In this document: positions 47,850 through 59,235 of the stretch, piece by piece
How the letters are laid out: each line of letters begins with the position of its first letter
How positions within the stretch are numbered: position 1 is the stretch's first letter
From: Tamaricihabitans halophyticus
Lineage (GTDB): Bacteria; Actinomycetota; Actinomycetes; Mycobacteriales; Pseudonocardiaceae
NCBI RefSeq assembly: GCF_004340875.1
Contig: NZ_SLXQ01000006.1
Span: forward strand, 238,338-302,337
Length of the DNA: 64,000 nucleotides
Direction of reading: 5' to 3'
Notes under the pieces: model-generated
Database searches by the model: none
Told to the model about the DNA's origin: nothing
What the model saw: the letters and a program-made list of their open reading frames with translations, nothing else
Program-made: the position numbers and the translations under genes

Positions 47850-50800
47850 CTAGCCGACGCTGTCCACCGCGACGCCGGGGATGGACTTGATCTCGCCGAT
47901 CAGCGAGGGCGTCACGTTCACCGGATAGTCCGGCACCACCAGGGTGTGCGCCCGCGGCCCACCGTTCAGTTTCAGGTGCACGGGTGTCTCACCCCGGTGC
48001 GCGACCAGGGTGCGCTTGAGCTCGCCAACCACGTCCTGGTCGAGCTTGTCCGAGCTGCACAGCAGCACGAACGGTGGCTCGGTACCCGGGTTCCGCTCAG
48101 CCTCGCTGATGTCCAGCGTGATCACTCCGGAGCCGAATACGGACATCTTGTCGTCCCGCCAGTTGACCCTGCCCTTGACCGCAACGGCGGAGTCTTCCTC
48201 GAGTTCGGTGCTGAACAGCGCGTAGCTCTTGGCGAAGAAGAGCACTTCGACGGAGGCATCGAGATCTTCGATGGTGCAGATCGCCCAGGGTTCGCCCTGC
48301 TTGTTCACCCTGCGTTCGAGCGAGGAGATCATCCCGGCGATGGTGACTTCGCCTTCTTTCGGCGGATCAGCGAGCAACATCGCGATCGGTTTCGGCGCCT
48401 GTTTACGCAGGATGCGTTCGGCACCGTCCAGAGGGTGCGCGGAAATGTAGAGTCCAAGCATCTCCCGCTCGTAGCCGAGCATCTGTTTGCGCGGCCATTC
48501 ATCCGGGCTGAACTTCAGATGCGCGAGGGGTGAGGCCTCGGCTGCCGGTTCCTCGCTGCCGGCGCCGCCGAACAGATCGAACTGGCCTATGGCTTCCTGG
48601 CGCTTGAGGCCAACGACCGCGTCGACGGCTTCCTCGTGCGCCTGCACCAGAGACAACCGGGTGTGCCCGAAACTGTCGAAGGCGCCCGCCTTGACCAGCG
48701 ACTCGAGTACCCGCTTGTTGCACACCACGATCTCGGACTTCTCCATGAAGTCCGGGAAGTTGGCGTAGCGGCCCTTCTTGTCCCTGGTGCTGATGATCGA
48801 GTCGACCACGTTGTGTCCGACGTTGCGGACCGCGCCAAGCCCGAAGCGGATATCGGCACCGACGGCACGGAAGCGCGGGCCGGAGTCGTTCACGTCCGGC
48901 GGCAGCACCTTGATGCCCATCCGGCGACATTCGGAAAGGTAAACGGCCGCCTTGTCCTTGTTGTCCCCGTTTGAGGTCAGCAGCGCGGCCATGTACTCGG
49001 CCGGGTAATTCGCCTTGAGATACGCCGTCCAGTAGGCGACCAGCGCATAACCCGCCGCATGCGATTTGTTGAACGCGTAGCCGGCGAACGGCAGCACGGT
49101 CTCCCATAGCTTGGTGATCGCGTCGTCGCGATACCCGTTGGCGCGCATGCCTTCCTGGAAACCCTCGAACTCCTGGTCCAGGACTTCCTTTTTCTTCTTA
49201 CCCATGGCACGGCGCAGAATGTCCGCTCGGCCGAGGCTGTAGCCCGCGACCTTCTGCGCGATCGCCATGATCTGCTCCTGGTAGACGATCAGACCGTAGG
49301 TCTCGTCCAGGATCTCCTTGAGATCTTCTTCCAGGTCCGGATGGATCGGTTCGATCGGCTTGCGGCCGTTCTTCCGGTCAGCGAAGTCAAGATGCGCGTT
49401 GACATCCATCGGACCCGGTCGGTACAGCGCGTTCGCGGCGACGATATCGCCGAACGCGGTCGGCCGGAGGCGTTTCAGCAGCTCCCGCATCCCGCCACCT
49501 TCGAACTGGAACACGCCAAGCGAATCGCCGCGCGCGAACAGTTCGTAGGTCTTCGCATCGTCCAGCCCGAGGGTGGACAGATCCAGCTCGAGGCCCTTGT
49601 TCTCCTTCACCGATTCCAACGCGTCGCCGAGAATCGTGAGGTTGGACAGCCCAAGAAAGTCCATTTTGAGCAGGCCGATGTTCTCGCAAGACGGGTAGTC
49701 CCAACCGGTGATGATCGACCCGTCGTCGCGCATCCACAGCGGAACGGTGCCGAGCAACGGTTGGGAGGACAGAATCACGGCGCAGGCGTGCACGCCCGCG
49801 TTGCGGATCAGACCTTCCAGCCCGCGCGCGGTGTCGAAGATGGTGGACACTTCCTGATCGGATTCGATCAGGCCGCGCACCTCACTGGCTTCCTGGAACC
49901 GCTCGTGGTCCGGATCGACGATCCCGGAGAGGGGGATGTCCTTGGCCGCGACCGGTGGCGGCAGTGCCTTGGAGATCTTGTCCGCGATCGAATAGCCAGG
50001 CTGTCCATAGTGCACCCGGGCGGCGTCCTTGATCGCCGCCTTGGTCTTAATCGTGCCGAACGTGATGACCTGCGCGACCTTGTCCCTGCCGTACTTGTCG
50101 ATCGCGTACTGCAGCACCTCGTCGCGCCGGCGGTCGTCGAAGTCGAGGTCGATATCCGGCGGCGAGTCCCGCTCCGGGTTCAGGAACCGCTCGAAGATCA
50201 GGCCGTGCTCGAGCGGATCGAGATTGGTGATGTGCAGGATGTAGGCCAGCAACGAACCCGCCGCCGAACCACGGCCGGGACCAACGTGGATGCCCTGCGA
50301 CTTCGCCCACCGGGTGACATCGCCGACCACCAGGAAGTACGCGCAGTAGCCCTTCTTGTCGAGCACATCCAGTTCGACCCTGATGCGCTCGCGGCATTCC
50401 TCGCTCGGCCCATCTGGGTAGCGAGTCGGCAGGTACTCCTCGATCTCGGCGGCGAGCGCGTCCCGTTCGGTCTTGCCGCCCTCCACGGTGACCCTGGGCA
50501 TCCGGTCCTGGAAATCCCACACGTCCGTGTAGGGCTGTACCCGTTCCGCGATCAGCAGGGTGTTGTCCGCGGCACCGGGCACCTCGTTGTCCCAGTACTG
50601 CCGCATCTCCTCGGCGGATTTCAGGTAATAACCGTCCCCGTCGAACTTGAACCGGTTCGGGTCACTGAGGGTCTTACCGGACTGCACGCACAGCAATGCC
50701 GAATGTGAATCGGCCTGGTCCTTGGTCACGTAGTGACTGTCGTTCGTCGCCAGCGGTTTGATCCCGAGCTTGCGGCCGATCTCCAGCAGGCCGTCGCGGA

Positions 50801-51419
50801 CCGACCGCTCGATCGGCAGCCCGTGATCCATCAGCTCGAGAAAGAAGTTCTCCGCGCCGAAAATATCCCGGTAGTCCGCGGCGGCCTGGAGCGCTTCGGC
50901 TTCCTGGCGCAACCGCAACCGGGTCTGCACCTCGCCGGAAGGGCATCCGGTGGTGGCGATGATCCCTTCGGCGAACTCGGCGATCAGATCGCGATCCATC
51001 CGCGGTTTGCGGTAGTAGCCTTCGAAACTCGCTCGCGAGGACAGCGTGAACAGGTTCCGCAACCCGGTCGCGTTCTCCGCCAGCATCGTCATATGCGTAT
51101 AGGCGCCGGCGCCGGAGACGTCGCCGCCCTCACCGAACTCATCGGCGCCGCGCTGGTTCGACTGGCCCCAGAAGATCGGCTTCTTGTGATACCGGCTACC
51201 CGGCGCGATGTAGGCCTCGATACCGATGATCGGCTTGATCCCGGCCTTGCACGCCTGCTGGTAGAACTCGTCGGCGCCGTACATATTGCCGTGGTCGGTC
51301 ATGCCCACCGCTGGCATACCGAGGCGGCCAGCCTCGGTGAACAGCGCACCTATCTTCGCCGCACCGTCCAGCATCGAGTACTCGGTGTGCACATGTAGGT
51401 GGACAAACTGATCCGACAC
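47850..51419 (-). CDS. dnaE: DNA polymerase III alpha subunit
   Basis: 1189 residues, the replicative polymerase. The PHP domain begins [20 protein letters not shown]. The catalytic Asp pair is in [20 protein letters not shown]. HhH and OB-fold segments follow ([34 protein letters not shown]). Full PHP metal motifs and length match DnaE1 rather than the shorter mutasome DnaE2. This gene is not part of the M. tuberculosis block. Confidence 0.96.
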   Translation of the reverse strand: MSDQFVHLHVHTEYSMLDGAAKIGALFTEAGRLGMPAVGMTDHGNMYGADEFYQQACKAGIKPIIGIEAYIAPGSRYHKKPIFWGQSNQRGADEFGEGGDVSGAGAYTHMTMLAENATGLRNLFTLSSRASFEGYYRKPRMDRDLIAEFAEGIIATTGCPSGEVQTRLRLRQEAEALQAAADYRDIFGAENFFLELMDHGLPIERSVRDGLLEIGRKLGIKPLATNDSHYVTKDQADSHSALLCVQSGKTLSDPNRFKFDGDGYYLKSAEEMRQYWDNEVPGAADNTLLIAERVQPYTDVWDFQDRMPRVTVEGGKTERDALAAEIEEYLPTRYPDGPSEECRERIRVELDVLDKKGYCAYFLVVGDVTRWAKSQGIHVGPGRGSAAGSLLAYILHITNLDPLEHGLIFERFLNPERDSPPDIDLDFDDRRRDEVLQYAIDKYGRDKVAQVITFGTIKTKAAIKDAARVHYGQPGYSIADKISKALPPPVAAKDIPLSGIVDPDHERFQEASEVRGLIESDQEVSTIFDTARGLEGLIRNAGVHACAVILSSQPLLGTVPLWMRDDGSIITGWDYPSCENIGLLKMDFLGLSNLTILGDALESVKENKGLELDLSTLGLDDAKTYELFARGDSLGVFQFEGGGMRELLKRLRPTAFGDIVAANALYRPGPMDVNAHLDFADRKNGRKPIEPIHPDLEEDLKEILDETYGLIVYQEQIMAIAQKVAGYSLGRADILRRAMGKKKKEVLDQEFEGFQEGMRANGYRDDAITKLWETVLPFAGYAFNKSHAAGYALVAYWTAYLKANYPAEYMAALLTSNGDNKDKAAVYLSECRRMGIKVLPPDVNDSGPRFRAVGADIRFGLGAVRNVGHNVVDSIISTRDKKGRYANFPDFMEKSEIVVCNKRVLESLVKAGAFDSFGHTRLSLVQAHEEAVDAVVGLKRQEAIGQFDLFGGAGSEEPAAEASPLAHLKFSPDEWPRKQMLGYEREMLGLYISAHPLDGAERILRKQAPKPIAMLLADPPKEGEVTIAGMISSLERRVNKQGEPWAICTIEDLDASVEVLFFAKSYALFSTELEEDSAVAVKGRVNWRDDKMSVFGSGVITLDISEAERNPGTEPPFVLLCSSDKLDQDVVGELKRTLVAHRGETPVHLKLNGGPRAHTLVVPDYPVNVTPSLIGEIKSIPGVAVDSVG

Positions 51420-51678
51420 GTTTGCTCTTCTCCCCTGGGCTCAATCTCCCCGACTCAATCTCCCCGACGGGCTCCATCTCCCTAAGCCCCTCACAGGTTA
51501 GCTGCGCACCCCGACAGTAGTCGGCACGCCTCCACCCCCGCGGGACCCACGCCGAGACGATCGACACCTCATCCGACCGAAGCCGCGCGGCGCCCGCCCT
51601 CGGCAACGCGACCTTCAGGGATCTTGCGATGACGCCTCGTGTTCGCGTTCTTCAGGGTTGGCGGTTTAGCGGGGCGCG
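51420..51678. other. Gap between dnaE and the acyl-CoA synthetase gene
   Basis: 259 bp. It contains the dnaE promoter region and, at 51605-51670, two degenerate copies of the 3'-end repeat. No gene is evident. Confidence 0.5.
51605..51670 (+). repeat. 3'-end repeats, copies 7 and 8 (tandem, degenerate)
   Basis: ACGCGACCTTCAGGGATCT (51605 on) with TTGCGATG, then TTCGCGTTCTTCAGGGTTG with GCGGTTT. The first resembles the canonical form and the second the variant form. Both lie within 10-75 nt of the acyl-CoA synthetase stop. Confidence 0.55.
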
Positions 51679-53190
51679 TCAGTCGGTGAACCGCTCACGT
51701 AGCACGCGTTTGAGTAGTTTGCCCGACGCGTTCCTGGGCAACTCCTCGACGAGATGCACCCGCTTTGGCGCCTTGAACGAAGCCAGCTTCGACCGTACGT
51801 GCGCGATCAACGCCTGTTCGGTGGTCTCCGCCTTCGGCACCACCACCGCGGCGATTGCCTCCATCCACTTCTCGTCCGGCACGCCGATCACCGCGACCTC
51901 ACCAACGGCCTCGTGGGTGTACAGCGCGTCCTCAACCTCGCGTGAGGCCACCAGCACGCCACCGGTGTTGATCACGTCCTTGATCCGGTCGACGACGAAG
52001 ATGAACCCCTGCTCGTCGCGGTACACCAGATCGCCGGAGTGGAACCAGCCGCCCCGGAACGCCTCCTCGGTATCCTCCGGTTTGTCCCAGTACCCGGTAC
52101 ACAACTGCGGCGAGCGGTAAACAACCTCGCCGAGTTCGCCGGCCGGCACGTCCTCGCCCGCCGGGTCGACCACCCGGAGCTCCACGAAAAGCACCGGCCG
52201 ACCGGCCGAGTCGCCACGCTCGGCGTGCTCCTCCGGCCGCAGCACGGTAGCAAGCGGCGCGATCTCCGACTGACCGAAGCAGTTGTAGAAACCCAGTTGT
52301 GGCAATGCTTCCTGTAGCCGGCGGAGCACCGGCACCGGCATGATCGACGCGCCGTAGTACGCCTTGCGCAGTGAGCCGAGATCCCGCTCGGCGAACTCCG
52401 GGTGGTTGGCCAGCGCCACCCACAACGTTGGCGCGGCGAAAAACGACCGGTGCCCGTACCGTTCGATCCGGCGCAGGATCTCGCCTGGCTCCGGGGTTTC
52501 CAGCAGATGGTTCGTTGACCCGATCATCAGCGCGGGCATCAGGAAAACGTGCAGCTGCGCGCTGTGATACAGCGGCATCACGTGCAGCGGCTCGTCCTCG
52601 GCCGCGAGATCAAGCGCGCTGAGGCAGGACAGGTACTCGTGCAGCAGCGCACGGTGCGTCATCATCGCGCCCTTTGGCCGCGCGGTGGTCCCCGAGGTGT
52701 ACAGCAGCTGCACGAGGTCGTCATCGCCGACCGACACGTCCAGCTCGGGAACCTCGCCTGCCCACGCGAGTTCGAGTAGCGAGCCCGCCGCGTCCCGCAG
52801 TCGCAGCTTGGTGGCCACCGCCGCACCCGATGACTCCACATTGGACTCAAGGTCTGGATCGACGAGCACCGTGGTGCTGCCGGACTGCTCGATCAGGTAG
52901 CGCAGCTCGTCGCCGGCGAGGTTGTAGTTGATCGGCACGTGCACCAGTCCGGCCCTGGCGCAACCCAGAAAGCCGAGCAGGTAGGCATCCGAGTTCCGGC
53001 CATACGCGGCCACCCGGTCTCCCTTGCGCAGTCCAAGGCGGAGTAGCGCCGCGGCTGCCCTGGAGACCGCCGCATCCAACTCCGCATAGGTCCAATCGCG
53101 CGTGTCGAACCGCAACGCCGTGCGCTCGGGCACCTTCGCCGCGGTACGCCGCAGCACATCGGCGACCGAGCTGGACCGCATACCGATCAT
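51679..53190 (-). CDS. Acyl-CoA synthetase (AMP-forming, FadD-like)
   Basis: 503 residues. The P-loop is LLYTSGTTARPKGAMMTH, the A5 motif is NCFGQSEIAPLAT, the A7-A8 region is GWFHSGDLVYRDEQGFIFVVDRIKDVI, and the catalytic Lys is in RNASGKLLKRVLRE. The ATG at 53190 is preceded by GCGAGGTG. A carboxylate-activating role with CoA is likely; chain length is unknown. Confidence 0.88.
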   Translation of the reverse strand: MIGMRSSSVADVLRRTAAKVPERTALRFDTRDWTYAELDAAVSRAAAALLRLGLRKGDRVAAYGRNSDAYLLGFLGCARAGLVHVPINYNLAGDELRYLIEQSGSTTVLVDPDLESNVESSGAAVATKLRLRDAAGSLLELAWAGEVPELDVSVGDDDLVQLLYTSGTTARPKGAMMTHRALLHEYLSCLSALDLAAEDEPLHVMPLYHSAQLHVFLMPALMIGSTNHLLETPEPGEILRRIERYGHRSFFAAPTLWVALANHPEFAERDLGSLRKAYYGASIMPVPVLRRLQEALPQLGFYNCFGQSEIAPLATVLRPEEHAERGDSAGRPVLFVELRVVDPAGEDVPAGELGEVVYRSPQLCTGYWDKPEDTEEAFRGGWFHSGDLVYRDEQGFIFVVDRIKDVINTGGVLVASREVEDALYTHEAVGEVAVIGVPDEKWMEAIAAVVVPKAETTEQALIAHVRSKLASFKAPKRVHLVEELPRNASGKLLKRVLRERFTD

Positions 53191-53264
53191 GAGCACCTCG
53201 CAGATCCGTCGGGATGCCGCGATCATGGCACGTTTTCTGGCGCCGTGCGTAGTAGCGTGCGGGT

Positions 53265-53894
53265 ATGGGCATTCGGCGCCAACTGGCCCGCGAGGAGCGA
53301 GCCGACTTCGCGGACTTCCTCAGCACGTTGCGGCCGGAACAATGGGACGAGCCGACACTCTGCGACTCCTGGACGGTGCGTGACGTAGTCGCGCACGTGA
53401 TCAGCTACGAAGGGCACGGGCCGCGCGACGTCGCGGTGCGGTTCGCCAAGGGCGGGATGCGGCTATCCGGCGCCAACACCATCGCCCTTGCCGAGTACCG
53501 CGCGTACAGCCCGGATGAGCTGCTCGCGCGGTTGCGGCGCCACCTCGATCCCACGGGGTTGACCAACGTGTTCGGCGGGTCGGTCGCCCTCACCGACTGC
53601 TGCATCCATCATCAGGACATTCGCCGACCGTTTGGCATGCCACGGGAAATCCCGCCCGACCGGCTTGTCGAGGTGCTGCGGTTCGCCCTGCTCGCGCCGC
53701 CGATCGGCGCCTTCGTGCGGGCTCGGGGCCTCCGGTTGGAAGCCACGGATCTGGATTTCACCAGGGGCAACGGCCCTGAGGTGCAGGGGCCAGCCGAGTC
53801 GATCCTGATGGCGATAGCCGGCCGGCGCGGCGCGGTGGATGAGCTGTCCGGACCGGGGCAGCCCATCCTGAGCAACCGCATCGCGGCCAAGTAA
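53265..53894 (+). CDS. TIGR03083-like, mycothiol-dependent isomerase-fold protein
   Basis: 209 residues. LRPEQWDEPTLCDSWTVRDVVAHVISYEG carries the first His-containing DinB-like helix; GSVALTDCCIHHQDIRRPFG gives H-H-x-D. This is the maleylpyruvate isomerase-like class. Divergent from the acyl-CoA synthetase gene. Substrate unknown. Confidence 0.75.
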   Translation: MGIRRQLAREERADFADFLSTLRPEQWDEPTLCDSWTVRDVVAHVISYEGHGPRDVAVRFAKGGMRLSGANTIALAEYRAYSPDELLARLRRHLDPTGLTNVFGGSVALTDCCIHHQDIRRPFGMPREIPPDRLVEVLRFALLAPPIGAFVRARGLRLEATDLDFTRGNGPEVQGPAESILMAIAGRRGAVDELSGPGQPILSNRIAAK

Positions 53895-53903
53895 CCCGAC
53901 CGA

Positions 53904-54422
53904 CTAGGTGCTCAGCGCGGTCGCGGTCACTTTCGCCTGGTAAACCTGGGTTTTATGGATGGGCAGCACGAAGGCGCCGTCCGTCGTGCCCGGTACGGTC
54001 ACTTGCAGATGCGAGGCGGTGACCTGCGGCTCGTCCGGCGCGGTCGGATGGGCGTAGCCGATATTGCTGCGCGCGCTCTCGCCCGGTTTGAGGACGATCT
54101 GGTGCTCGCCGCTGTCCGGCGCGAAGTAGGTGCTGCCGTAGGTTTCCTCGGTGTGTACCCGCTCGCGGTTGTCGTCGAGCAGTTGGATCTTCGGGTAGCC
54201 ACGGACCGCGCACGGCTCCCGCATCGAGTTGCTGACCAGGATATCCAGCCCGCGCTGGCCCATGCCCGCTTGCGATTCACCTTTTGCCACGGACAGATCG
54301 GCCGCGGCACAGGCCGGCACGTCCTGTCCGGCACTTGCTGGTCCAGCCGTCCCGGTAACCAGCCCGGCGACCAGTAAGCCAACTGCGGATAACCATGCTG
54401 ACCTGCGAATCTTCTGGTACAT
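53904..54422 (-). CDS. Secreted DUF4232 protein
   Basis: 172 residues. A signal peptide (WLSAVGLLVAGLVTG ... ASAG) is followed by a DUF4232 domain with two Cys residues (VPACAAADLSV; REPCAVRGYPKIQLLDD). Such proteins are extracytoplasmic and of unknown function. No lipobox. Confidence 0.8.
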   Translation of the reverse strand: MYQKIRRSAWLSAVGLLVAGLVTGTAGPASAGQDVPACAAADLSVAKGESQAGMGQRGLDILVSNSMREPCAVRGYPKIQLLDDNRERVHTEETYGSTYFAPDSGEHQIVLKPGESARSNIGYAHPTAPDEPQVTASHLQVTVPGTTDGAFVLPIHKTQVYQAKVTATALST

Positions 54423-54490
54423 CCCGCACTCCCTTCACTTCCCCGACACGTGGATGACCACTACTCGAAGACGCGCGAGAAGCACGCGGG

Positions 54491-54559
54491 GTTGGCCGAT
54501 CTTCGAAGGAACGCGTATGCGTCGCCCCGCTCACCACAAGATCCCTAAAGAACGCGGTT
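54491..54559 (-). repeat. 3'-end repeats, copies 9 and 10
   Basis: Reading the minus strand, AACCGCGTTCTTTAGGGATC with TTGTGGT (54559-54533) is a near-canonical copy 15 nt after the mnmA stop. A more degenerate relative, CGCGTTCCTTCGAAGATC, follows near 54515-54495. Confidence 0.6.
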
Positions 54560-54574
54560 ACGGGGTGTCACGGC

Positions 54575-55672
54575 TTAGCCGGTGCGGGCGATTTTCCCGC
54601 TACCCAGCACCAGGTCGCCGTGGTTGTCCTGCTCATAGAGCACCACGGCCTGGCCGGGCGCGACACCGGTCAGCGGTTCGGTCAGCCGTACGACCAGTTC
54701 ATCACCGACCAGTTCGGACTCCGCGGCCGCGGTGCTGCCATGCGCGCGCACCTGCGCGACGCACCGCACCGGTCCGGCGCGGCCACCGAATTCCTTGCCA
54801 GAAGGCCAGATTGGCCGATGCGCGTAGATCTCCTCGACTGCCAGCTGTTCCGCCGAGCCCACCCGTACGGTGCCGGAAACCGGCTCCAGCGACAGCACGT
54901 AGCGCGGCCGGCCGTCCTGCGCGGGCGCGTCGATACCCAGCCCCTTGCGCTGGCCAACGGTGAACGAGTGCACGCCGACGTGTTCACCGAGCACCGCGCC
55001 ACTTTCCGCGTCCACCAGCTTGCCCGGCTGCTCACCAAGCCGATCCGTGAGGAACTTCTGGGTGTCACCGTCCGGGATGAAACAGATATCGTGGCTGTCC
55101 GGCTTCTCCGCGACGGCAAGCCCGCGCTGCGCGGCCTCCTCCCGCACGGTGGACTTGAGATCGCCGCCAAGCGGGAACATCGCGTGCCGCAACTGGTCCG
55201 CCGTCAGCGAGGCGAGCACATAGGACTGGTCCTTACCCGGATCCGCGCTCCGCCGCAGCTGCGGCTGATCCTCCACAACGGACAGTCGGGCGTAGTGCCC
55301 GGTGCACACCGCGTCGAACCCGAGTGCGATCGCCTTGTCCAGTAGCGCCTCGAACTTGATCTTCTCGTTGCAGGTGAGGCACGGATTCGGTGTCCGACCC
55401 TCCGCATAGGACGCGACGAACTCGTCAACGACCTCCTCGGTGAACCGTTCCGCGAAATCCCATACGTAGAACGGGATACCGAGAATGTCGGCCACCCTGC
55501 GCGCATCCCGGGAGTCCTCGATCGTGCAGCAGCCTCGCGCGCCGGTACGCAGCGTGCCCGGTTTCGCGGACAGCGCGAGGTGTACGCCGACGACCTCGTG
55601 GCCGGCATCGACCGCCCTGGCCGCGGCCACCGCCGAGTCCACTCCACCGCTCATCGCGGCCAATACACGCAT
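54575..55672 (-). CDS. mnmA: tRNA-specific 2-thiouridylase
   Basis: 365 residues. The PP-loop is [16 protein letters not shown]. Catalytic Cys residues are expected in [19 protein letters not shown] and [11 protein letters not shown]. It thiolates U34 of tRNA-Lys, -Glu and -Gln, using sulfur from a cysteine desulfurase. The start lies 5 nt after the desulfurase stop. Synteny with Rv3024c-Rv3025c supports the call. Confidence 0.96.
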   Translation of the reverse strand: MRVLAAMSGGVDSAVAAARAVDAGHEVVGVHLALSAKPGTLRTGARGCCTIEDSRDARRVADILGIPFYVWDFAERFTEEVVDEFVASYAEGRTPNPCLTCNEKIKFEALLDKAIALGFDAVCTGHYARLSVVEDQPQLRRSADPGKDQSYVLASLTADQLRHAMFPLGGDLKSTVREEAAQRGLAVAEKPDSHDICFIPDGDTQKFLTDRLGEQPGKLVDAESGAVLGEHVGVHSFTVGQRKGLGIDAPAQDGRPRYVLSLEPVSGTVRVGSAEQLAVEEIYAHRPIWPSGKEFGGRAGPVRCVAQVRAHGSTAAAESELVGDELVVRLTEPLTGVAPGQAVVLYEQDNHGDLVLGSGKIARTG

Positions 55673-55677
55673 CGCGC

Positions 55678-56889
55678 CTAAACCTCCGCGGGCTGCTGAT
55701 CTGTCGAACCTGTGCGCCGGCGGGTGCCGGCAAGGCCGGCCTGGCGCGCTCGCCGCACCACCGGCCCGATCGCCGTGGCGAGTGCCGCGACGTCCTCGGG
55801 TGTCGAATCGTGGCCGAGGGAAAATCGTAGCGAACCCCGTGCCACCGCTGGCTCCGTACCCATGGCGAGCAGCACGTGGCTCGGTTCGGCGACCCCTGCC
55901 GTACAGGCCGAGCCAGTCGAGCACTCGATCCCCTTGGCGTCCAGCAGCATCAGCAAGCTGTCCCCCTCGCAACCGGGGAAGGAGAAGTGCGCGTTGCCCG
56001 GCAAGCGGTCCCGTACCGCGCCGTTGAGCACCGCGTCCGGCACCGCCGCGCGTACCGCGCGAATCAGCTCCGTGCGCAGCTCGGTCAACCGGACGCGCTC
56101 GGCCCGCACCGCGCCGACGGACTCCCGCAGCGCCACGGCGAACGCGTGGATAGCCGGCACATCGAGCGTGCCGGAACGCACCTCGCGCTCCTGCCCGCCG
56201 CCGTGCAACAGCGGGGTACACGGGGTATCCCGATCAAGCAGCAGTGCCCCGATGCCGTAGGGCCCGCCGAGCTTGTGCCCGGTCACGGTCAGTGCCCGCG
56301 CGCCGGAGGTGTCGAACCGCACCGGGATCGAGCCAACCGCCTGTACCGCGTCGGTATGCAGCGGCACCTGGAACTCCGCGCAGACCTCGGCGATCGCCTC
56401 GATCTGGCTGATCGTGCCTACCTCGTTGTTCGCCCACATCGCGGTGACCAGCGCGACCGTATCCGGATCCTCGGCGATCGCTGCCCGCACGGTATCCGGC
56501 GAGACGGCGCCGTAGGCGTCCACTGGGAGCCAGCTCAGCTCGGCATCCGCGTGCTCGGCGAGCCATTCCACGGCGTCCAGCACGGCGTGATGCTCGGCGG
56601 CCGAGACCAGCACCCTGCGCCTGGCCGGTTCGGCCGCCACTCGCGCCCAGTAGATGCCCTTGACCGCCAGGTTGTCACTTTCCGTCCCGCCCGCGGTGAA
56701 GATGACCTCCGAGGGACGTGCCCCGAGCGAGTCCGCGATGCTCTCGCGCGCCTCCTCCACCATCCGGCGTGCCCGCCGGCCAGCGGAATGCAGCGACGAG
56801 GCGTTGCCGACCCCGGTCAACGCCTCGGTCATCGCGGTCACGGCCGCGGGCAGCATAGCCGTGGTAGCCGCATTGTCCAGGTACGTCAT
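55678..56889 (-). CDS. iscS: Cysteine desulfurase (IscS/NifS type)
   Basis: 403 residues, PLP-dependent. [10 protein letters not shown] starts the fold, the PLP Lys is in [18 protein letters not shown], and the persulfide Cys is in [16 protein letters not shown]. It supplies sulfur to the adjacent MnmA. ATG at 56889 matches the family N-terminus. Two tandem 17-bp copies of CATCCAGGGTAGCC-CC lie just upstream (56894-56927). Confidence 0.95.
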   Translation of the reverse strand: MTYLDNAATTAMLPAAVTAMTEALTGVGNASSLHSAGRRARRMVEEARESIADSLGARPSEVIFTAGGTESDNLAVKGIYWARVAAEPARRRVLVSAAEHHAVLDAVEWLAEHADAELSWLPVDAYGAVSPDTVRAAIAEDPDTVALVTAMWANNEVGTISQIEAIAEVCAEFQVPLHTDAVQAVGSIPVRFDTSGARALTVTGHKLGGPYGIGALLLDRDTPCTPLLHGGGQEREVRSGTLDVPAIHAFAVALRESVGAVRAERVRLTELRTELIRAVRAAVPDAVLNGAVRDRLPGNAHFSFPGCEGDSLLMLLDAKGIECSTGSACTAGVAEPSHVLLAMGTEPAVARGSLRFSLGHDSTPEDVAALATAIGPVVRRARQAGLAGTRRRTGSTDQQPAEV

Positions 56890-56964
56890 CAACCATCCAG
56901 GGTAGCCGCCCATCCAGGGTAGCCACCCAGCGCCCGCTGGTGGGCCGCGGAGGGCGAGCTGCGA

Positions 56965-58329
56965 TCAACGCCACGCTCGGCGGCCGGTCAGCGAGGCCCC
57001 GAGTACGGCAAGTCCGACCATTGCGGCAAGCAGTACCGCCATGGGCCGGGACGGTTCGGCCGTCGACCCGAGCACGCCGAGCAGCATGCCACCGAGTCCG
57101 ATGAACAGCGCGGCGGACACCCAGTCCATCAACTGCATCGCCGAGGTGTTCGCGCCGCGTTCGGTCGGCGCGGAAAGGGCAAGTAGCAACACCGAGATGC
57201 TGGGCATGCCCAGCCCCATGCCCGCTCCGGCGATCAGCCAACCCGGGATGGCCAGCCAGGCAATACCCCATACCGGTGCGACGAACCAGCACACCGCAAG
57301 GCCAACGGCGAGCAAGCAGAACCCGATGCGCAGCAACTGACCGCGCGACAGGTCCGGTTTCCTCCCCTGCCAGTAGGAAGCGGCCGACCAGCCAAGCGCG
57401 CCGATGGTGAGCGGAATACCGGCGGCGGCCGGCGAATAGCCGTGCACCGAACTCAGCGTCAGCGGCAGGAAGGCCTCCACGGTGGCGAACCCGGCCGCGA
57501 GCAGCCCGCGGGCAAGGACCACGGTGGGCAGCCCCGGTTTGGCGCGCAGCGTGCCGCGTGGCAGGAGGACGCGCATCGCGAAAGCCAGCAACCCGACCCC
57601 CACCGCGCCGTAGACCAGCGCGCCGGTCGAAGGATGCTGCGTCGCCCAGGTCAGCGCGGTGACCCCAATGGCGGCCGCGAAGGCCGCGGGCACAACGTGC
57701 TTGCGACGCTGCTCGCGGGGCGCTGGCTCGGTACTCGGTAACTGGCGCAGCACCTTGGCGAGCAGCAGCACGCCCACGATCACCAGTGGCACCAGGCCGA
57801 GGAACACCAGGCGCCAACTCAGCCATGCGGTCACCAGTCCGGACACCGTCGGCCCGAGCAGCGCGGGCACCACCCACGCCGCGGCGTTCGCGGCGAACAT
57901 CGCCGGCCGGATGCGCTCGTCGTAGACCAGCGCGATCAACACGTAGACCGCGACGACCAGCGTGCCGGCGCCGAAGCCCTGCAGGCAGCGGCCTACGAGC
58001 AACCAGCTCATCTGTGTCGCCGAGCCCGCGACCACCAGCCCGAGCAGGAACACCAGCGGGCCAGCGAGCAGCGCGGAAACCGGACCGCGCGCATCGCACA
58101 GCCGCCCGGAAAGCACCGTGCCGAGCACGCTGGTCGCCAGGAAGGCGGTGAACGGCCAGGAGTACAACCGCGCGCCATCCAGCTCGGCCACCATGGTCGG
58201 CATCGCGGTTGTCACGCCCATGTGTTCGAAGGCAACCAGGGTGACCAGCAGCAGAATGCCGATGGTCGCGCCCCGGTGGTCCCTGTCGAACAGGGTTCCT
58301 GGCCCCGCGTCGGTCGTGGTTGTTGGCAC
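56965..58329 (-). CDS. MFS transporter
   Basis: 454 residues with about 14 membrane helices, of the DHA2-like drug/exporter type. The signature between TM2 and TM3 is SVLGTVLSGRLCDARGPVSAL and the motif after TM5 is FLGLVPLVIVGVLLLAKVL. GTG start, 12 nt after the plsC stop, so it is probably in the same transcript. Substrate unknown. Confidence 0.87.
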   Translation of the reverse strand: MPTTTTDAGPGTLFDRDHRGATIGILLLVTLVAFEHMGVTTAMPTMVAELDGARLYSWPFTAFLATSVLGTVLSGRLCDARGPVSALLAGPLVFLLGLVVAGSATQMSWLLVGRCLQGFGAGTLVVAVYVLIALVYDERIRPAMFAANAAAWVVPALLGPTVSGLVTAWLSWRLVFLGLVPLVIVGVLLLAKVLRQLPSTEPAPREQRRKHVVPAAFAAAIGVTALTWATQHPSTGALVYGAVGVGLLAFAMRVLLPRGTLRAKPGLPTVVLARGLLAAGFATVEAFLPLTLSSVHGYSPAAAGIPLTIGALGWSAASYWQGRKPDLSRGQLLRIGFCLLAVGLAVCWFVAPVWGIAWLAIPGWLIAGAGMGLGMPSISVLLLALSAPTERGANTSAMQLMDWVSAALFIGLGGMLLGVLGSTAEPSRPMAVLLAAMVGLAVLGASLTGRRAWR

Positions 58330-58341
58330 GAACCGAGAATG

Positions 58342-59235
58342 CTACTTCGAGTCCACTGGAGGTCCAGTCTGGACAGCGTGGGTTACCGCACTACGTGGCA
58401 CCGGCAGTCGAGTGCGACCGAGTGCCGAATCGATGGACGTTTCGGCCAGCTCGGCGAGTGCCCGCCGATTGGCCGCCCTGCCCGGCGCGATCTCCGGGCA
58501 GACAAGCACTTCGAGGATCAGCCCGCGCAGCCGCGCCACCCTGCGCACCGAGTCCACCAGGGTTTCCGTGCCGATGAACGCGGGCGCGGTGGTCTCCGTG
58601 CCACCGGCAAGCCGGTAGCGCAGCGCGACGGGACGCACTGGGACACCGCCGTCGATCGCCGCCTGGAAGGCCGCGGCCCGAAACCGTCCCGAGTCGAGAC
58701 CGCACCAGGTGGTGCCTTCCGGATTGGCGTTCACTTCGGCGCCTGCCCGCAGTGCGGCGGCGAGCCGCGCCACGGTCTCCGGCAGCCGCCGAAGGTTGCC
58801 CCTGTCCAGGTATACCGTGCCGGCCGCGGTCGCCAACCGGCCGACCAACGGCCAACTGGCGATCTCGACCTTGGCCAGGGACGCCATCGGCCGCACCGCG
58901 TTGATCGCGGCCGTGTCCAGCCAGGAGATGTGGTTGTTCACCACGAGCGCGCCACGGCCGCTCCTGGTCCGCAGGGCGGCGGGGAACCCATCCATCCCGG
59001 ATACCCGCAGCCGGACACCAAAAGCCCGTAGCAGCGCGCGAAACACCGCGCGCAGCAGTCCCATGCGCGCGCCATAGGGCAGCAGGAAAAGCAGCGGTGC
59101 CAGTAACAACGCGCCGAGCAGTGTCATCGCACCCGCGGTAAGGCGGGTGGCCGCCCGCAACCCGGATACCCGTGGCTGATCGGCCGGTAGGCAGTCCGGC
59201 CCGCATGGTGAGCGGGGCTGCCATGGACCGCTCAT
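58342..59235 (-). CDS. 1-acylglycerol-3-phosphate acyltransferase-like protein
   Basis: 297 residues. The HX4D catalytic motif is NNHISWLDTAA and the glycerophosphate-binding motif is ANPEGTTW. A membrane helix precedes them (MTLLGALLLAPLLFLLPYGA). The start overlaps the GNAT stop by 4 nt. Matches Rv3026c. A PlsC role or acyl transfer to another lipid is likely. Confidence 0.87.
   Translation of the reverse strand: MSGPWQPRSPCGPDCLPADQPRVSGLRAATRLTAGAMTLLGALLLAPLLFLLPYGARMGLLRAVFRALLRAFGVRLRVSGMDGFPAALRTRSGRGALVVNNHISWLDTAAINAVRPMASLAKVEIASWPLVGRLATAAGTVYLDRGNLRRLPETVARLAAALRAGAEVNANPEGTTWCGLDSGRFRAAAFQAAIDGGVPVRPVALRYRLAGGTETTAPAFIGTETLVDSVRRVARLRGLILEVLVCPEIAPGRAANRRALAELAETSIDSALGRTRLPVPRSAVTHAVQTGPPVDSK

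Noticed and set aside
56894..56927. Two tandem 17-bp copies of CATCCAGGGTAGCC before iscS, considered as an operator
   Set aside because: A simple tandem duplication overlapping the start region with no dyad; IscR-type sites are not recognisable.
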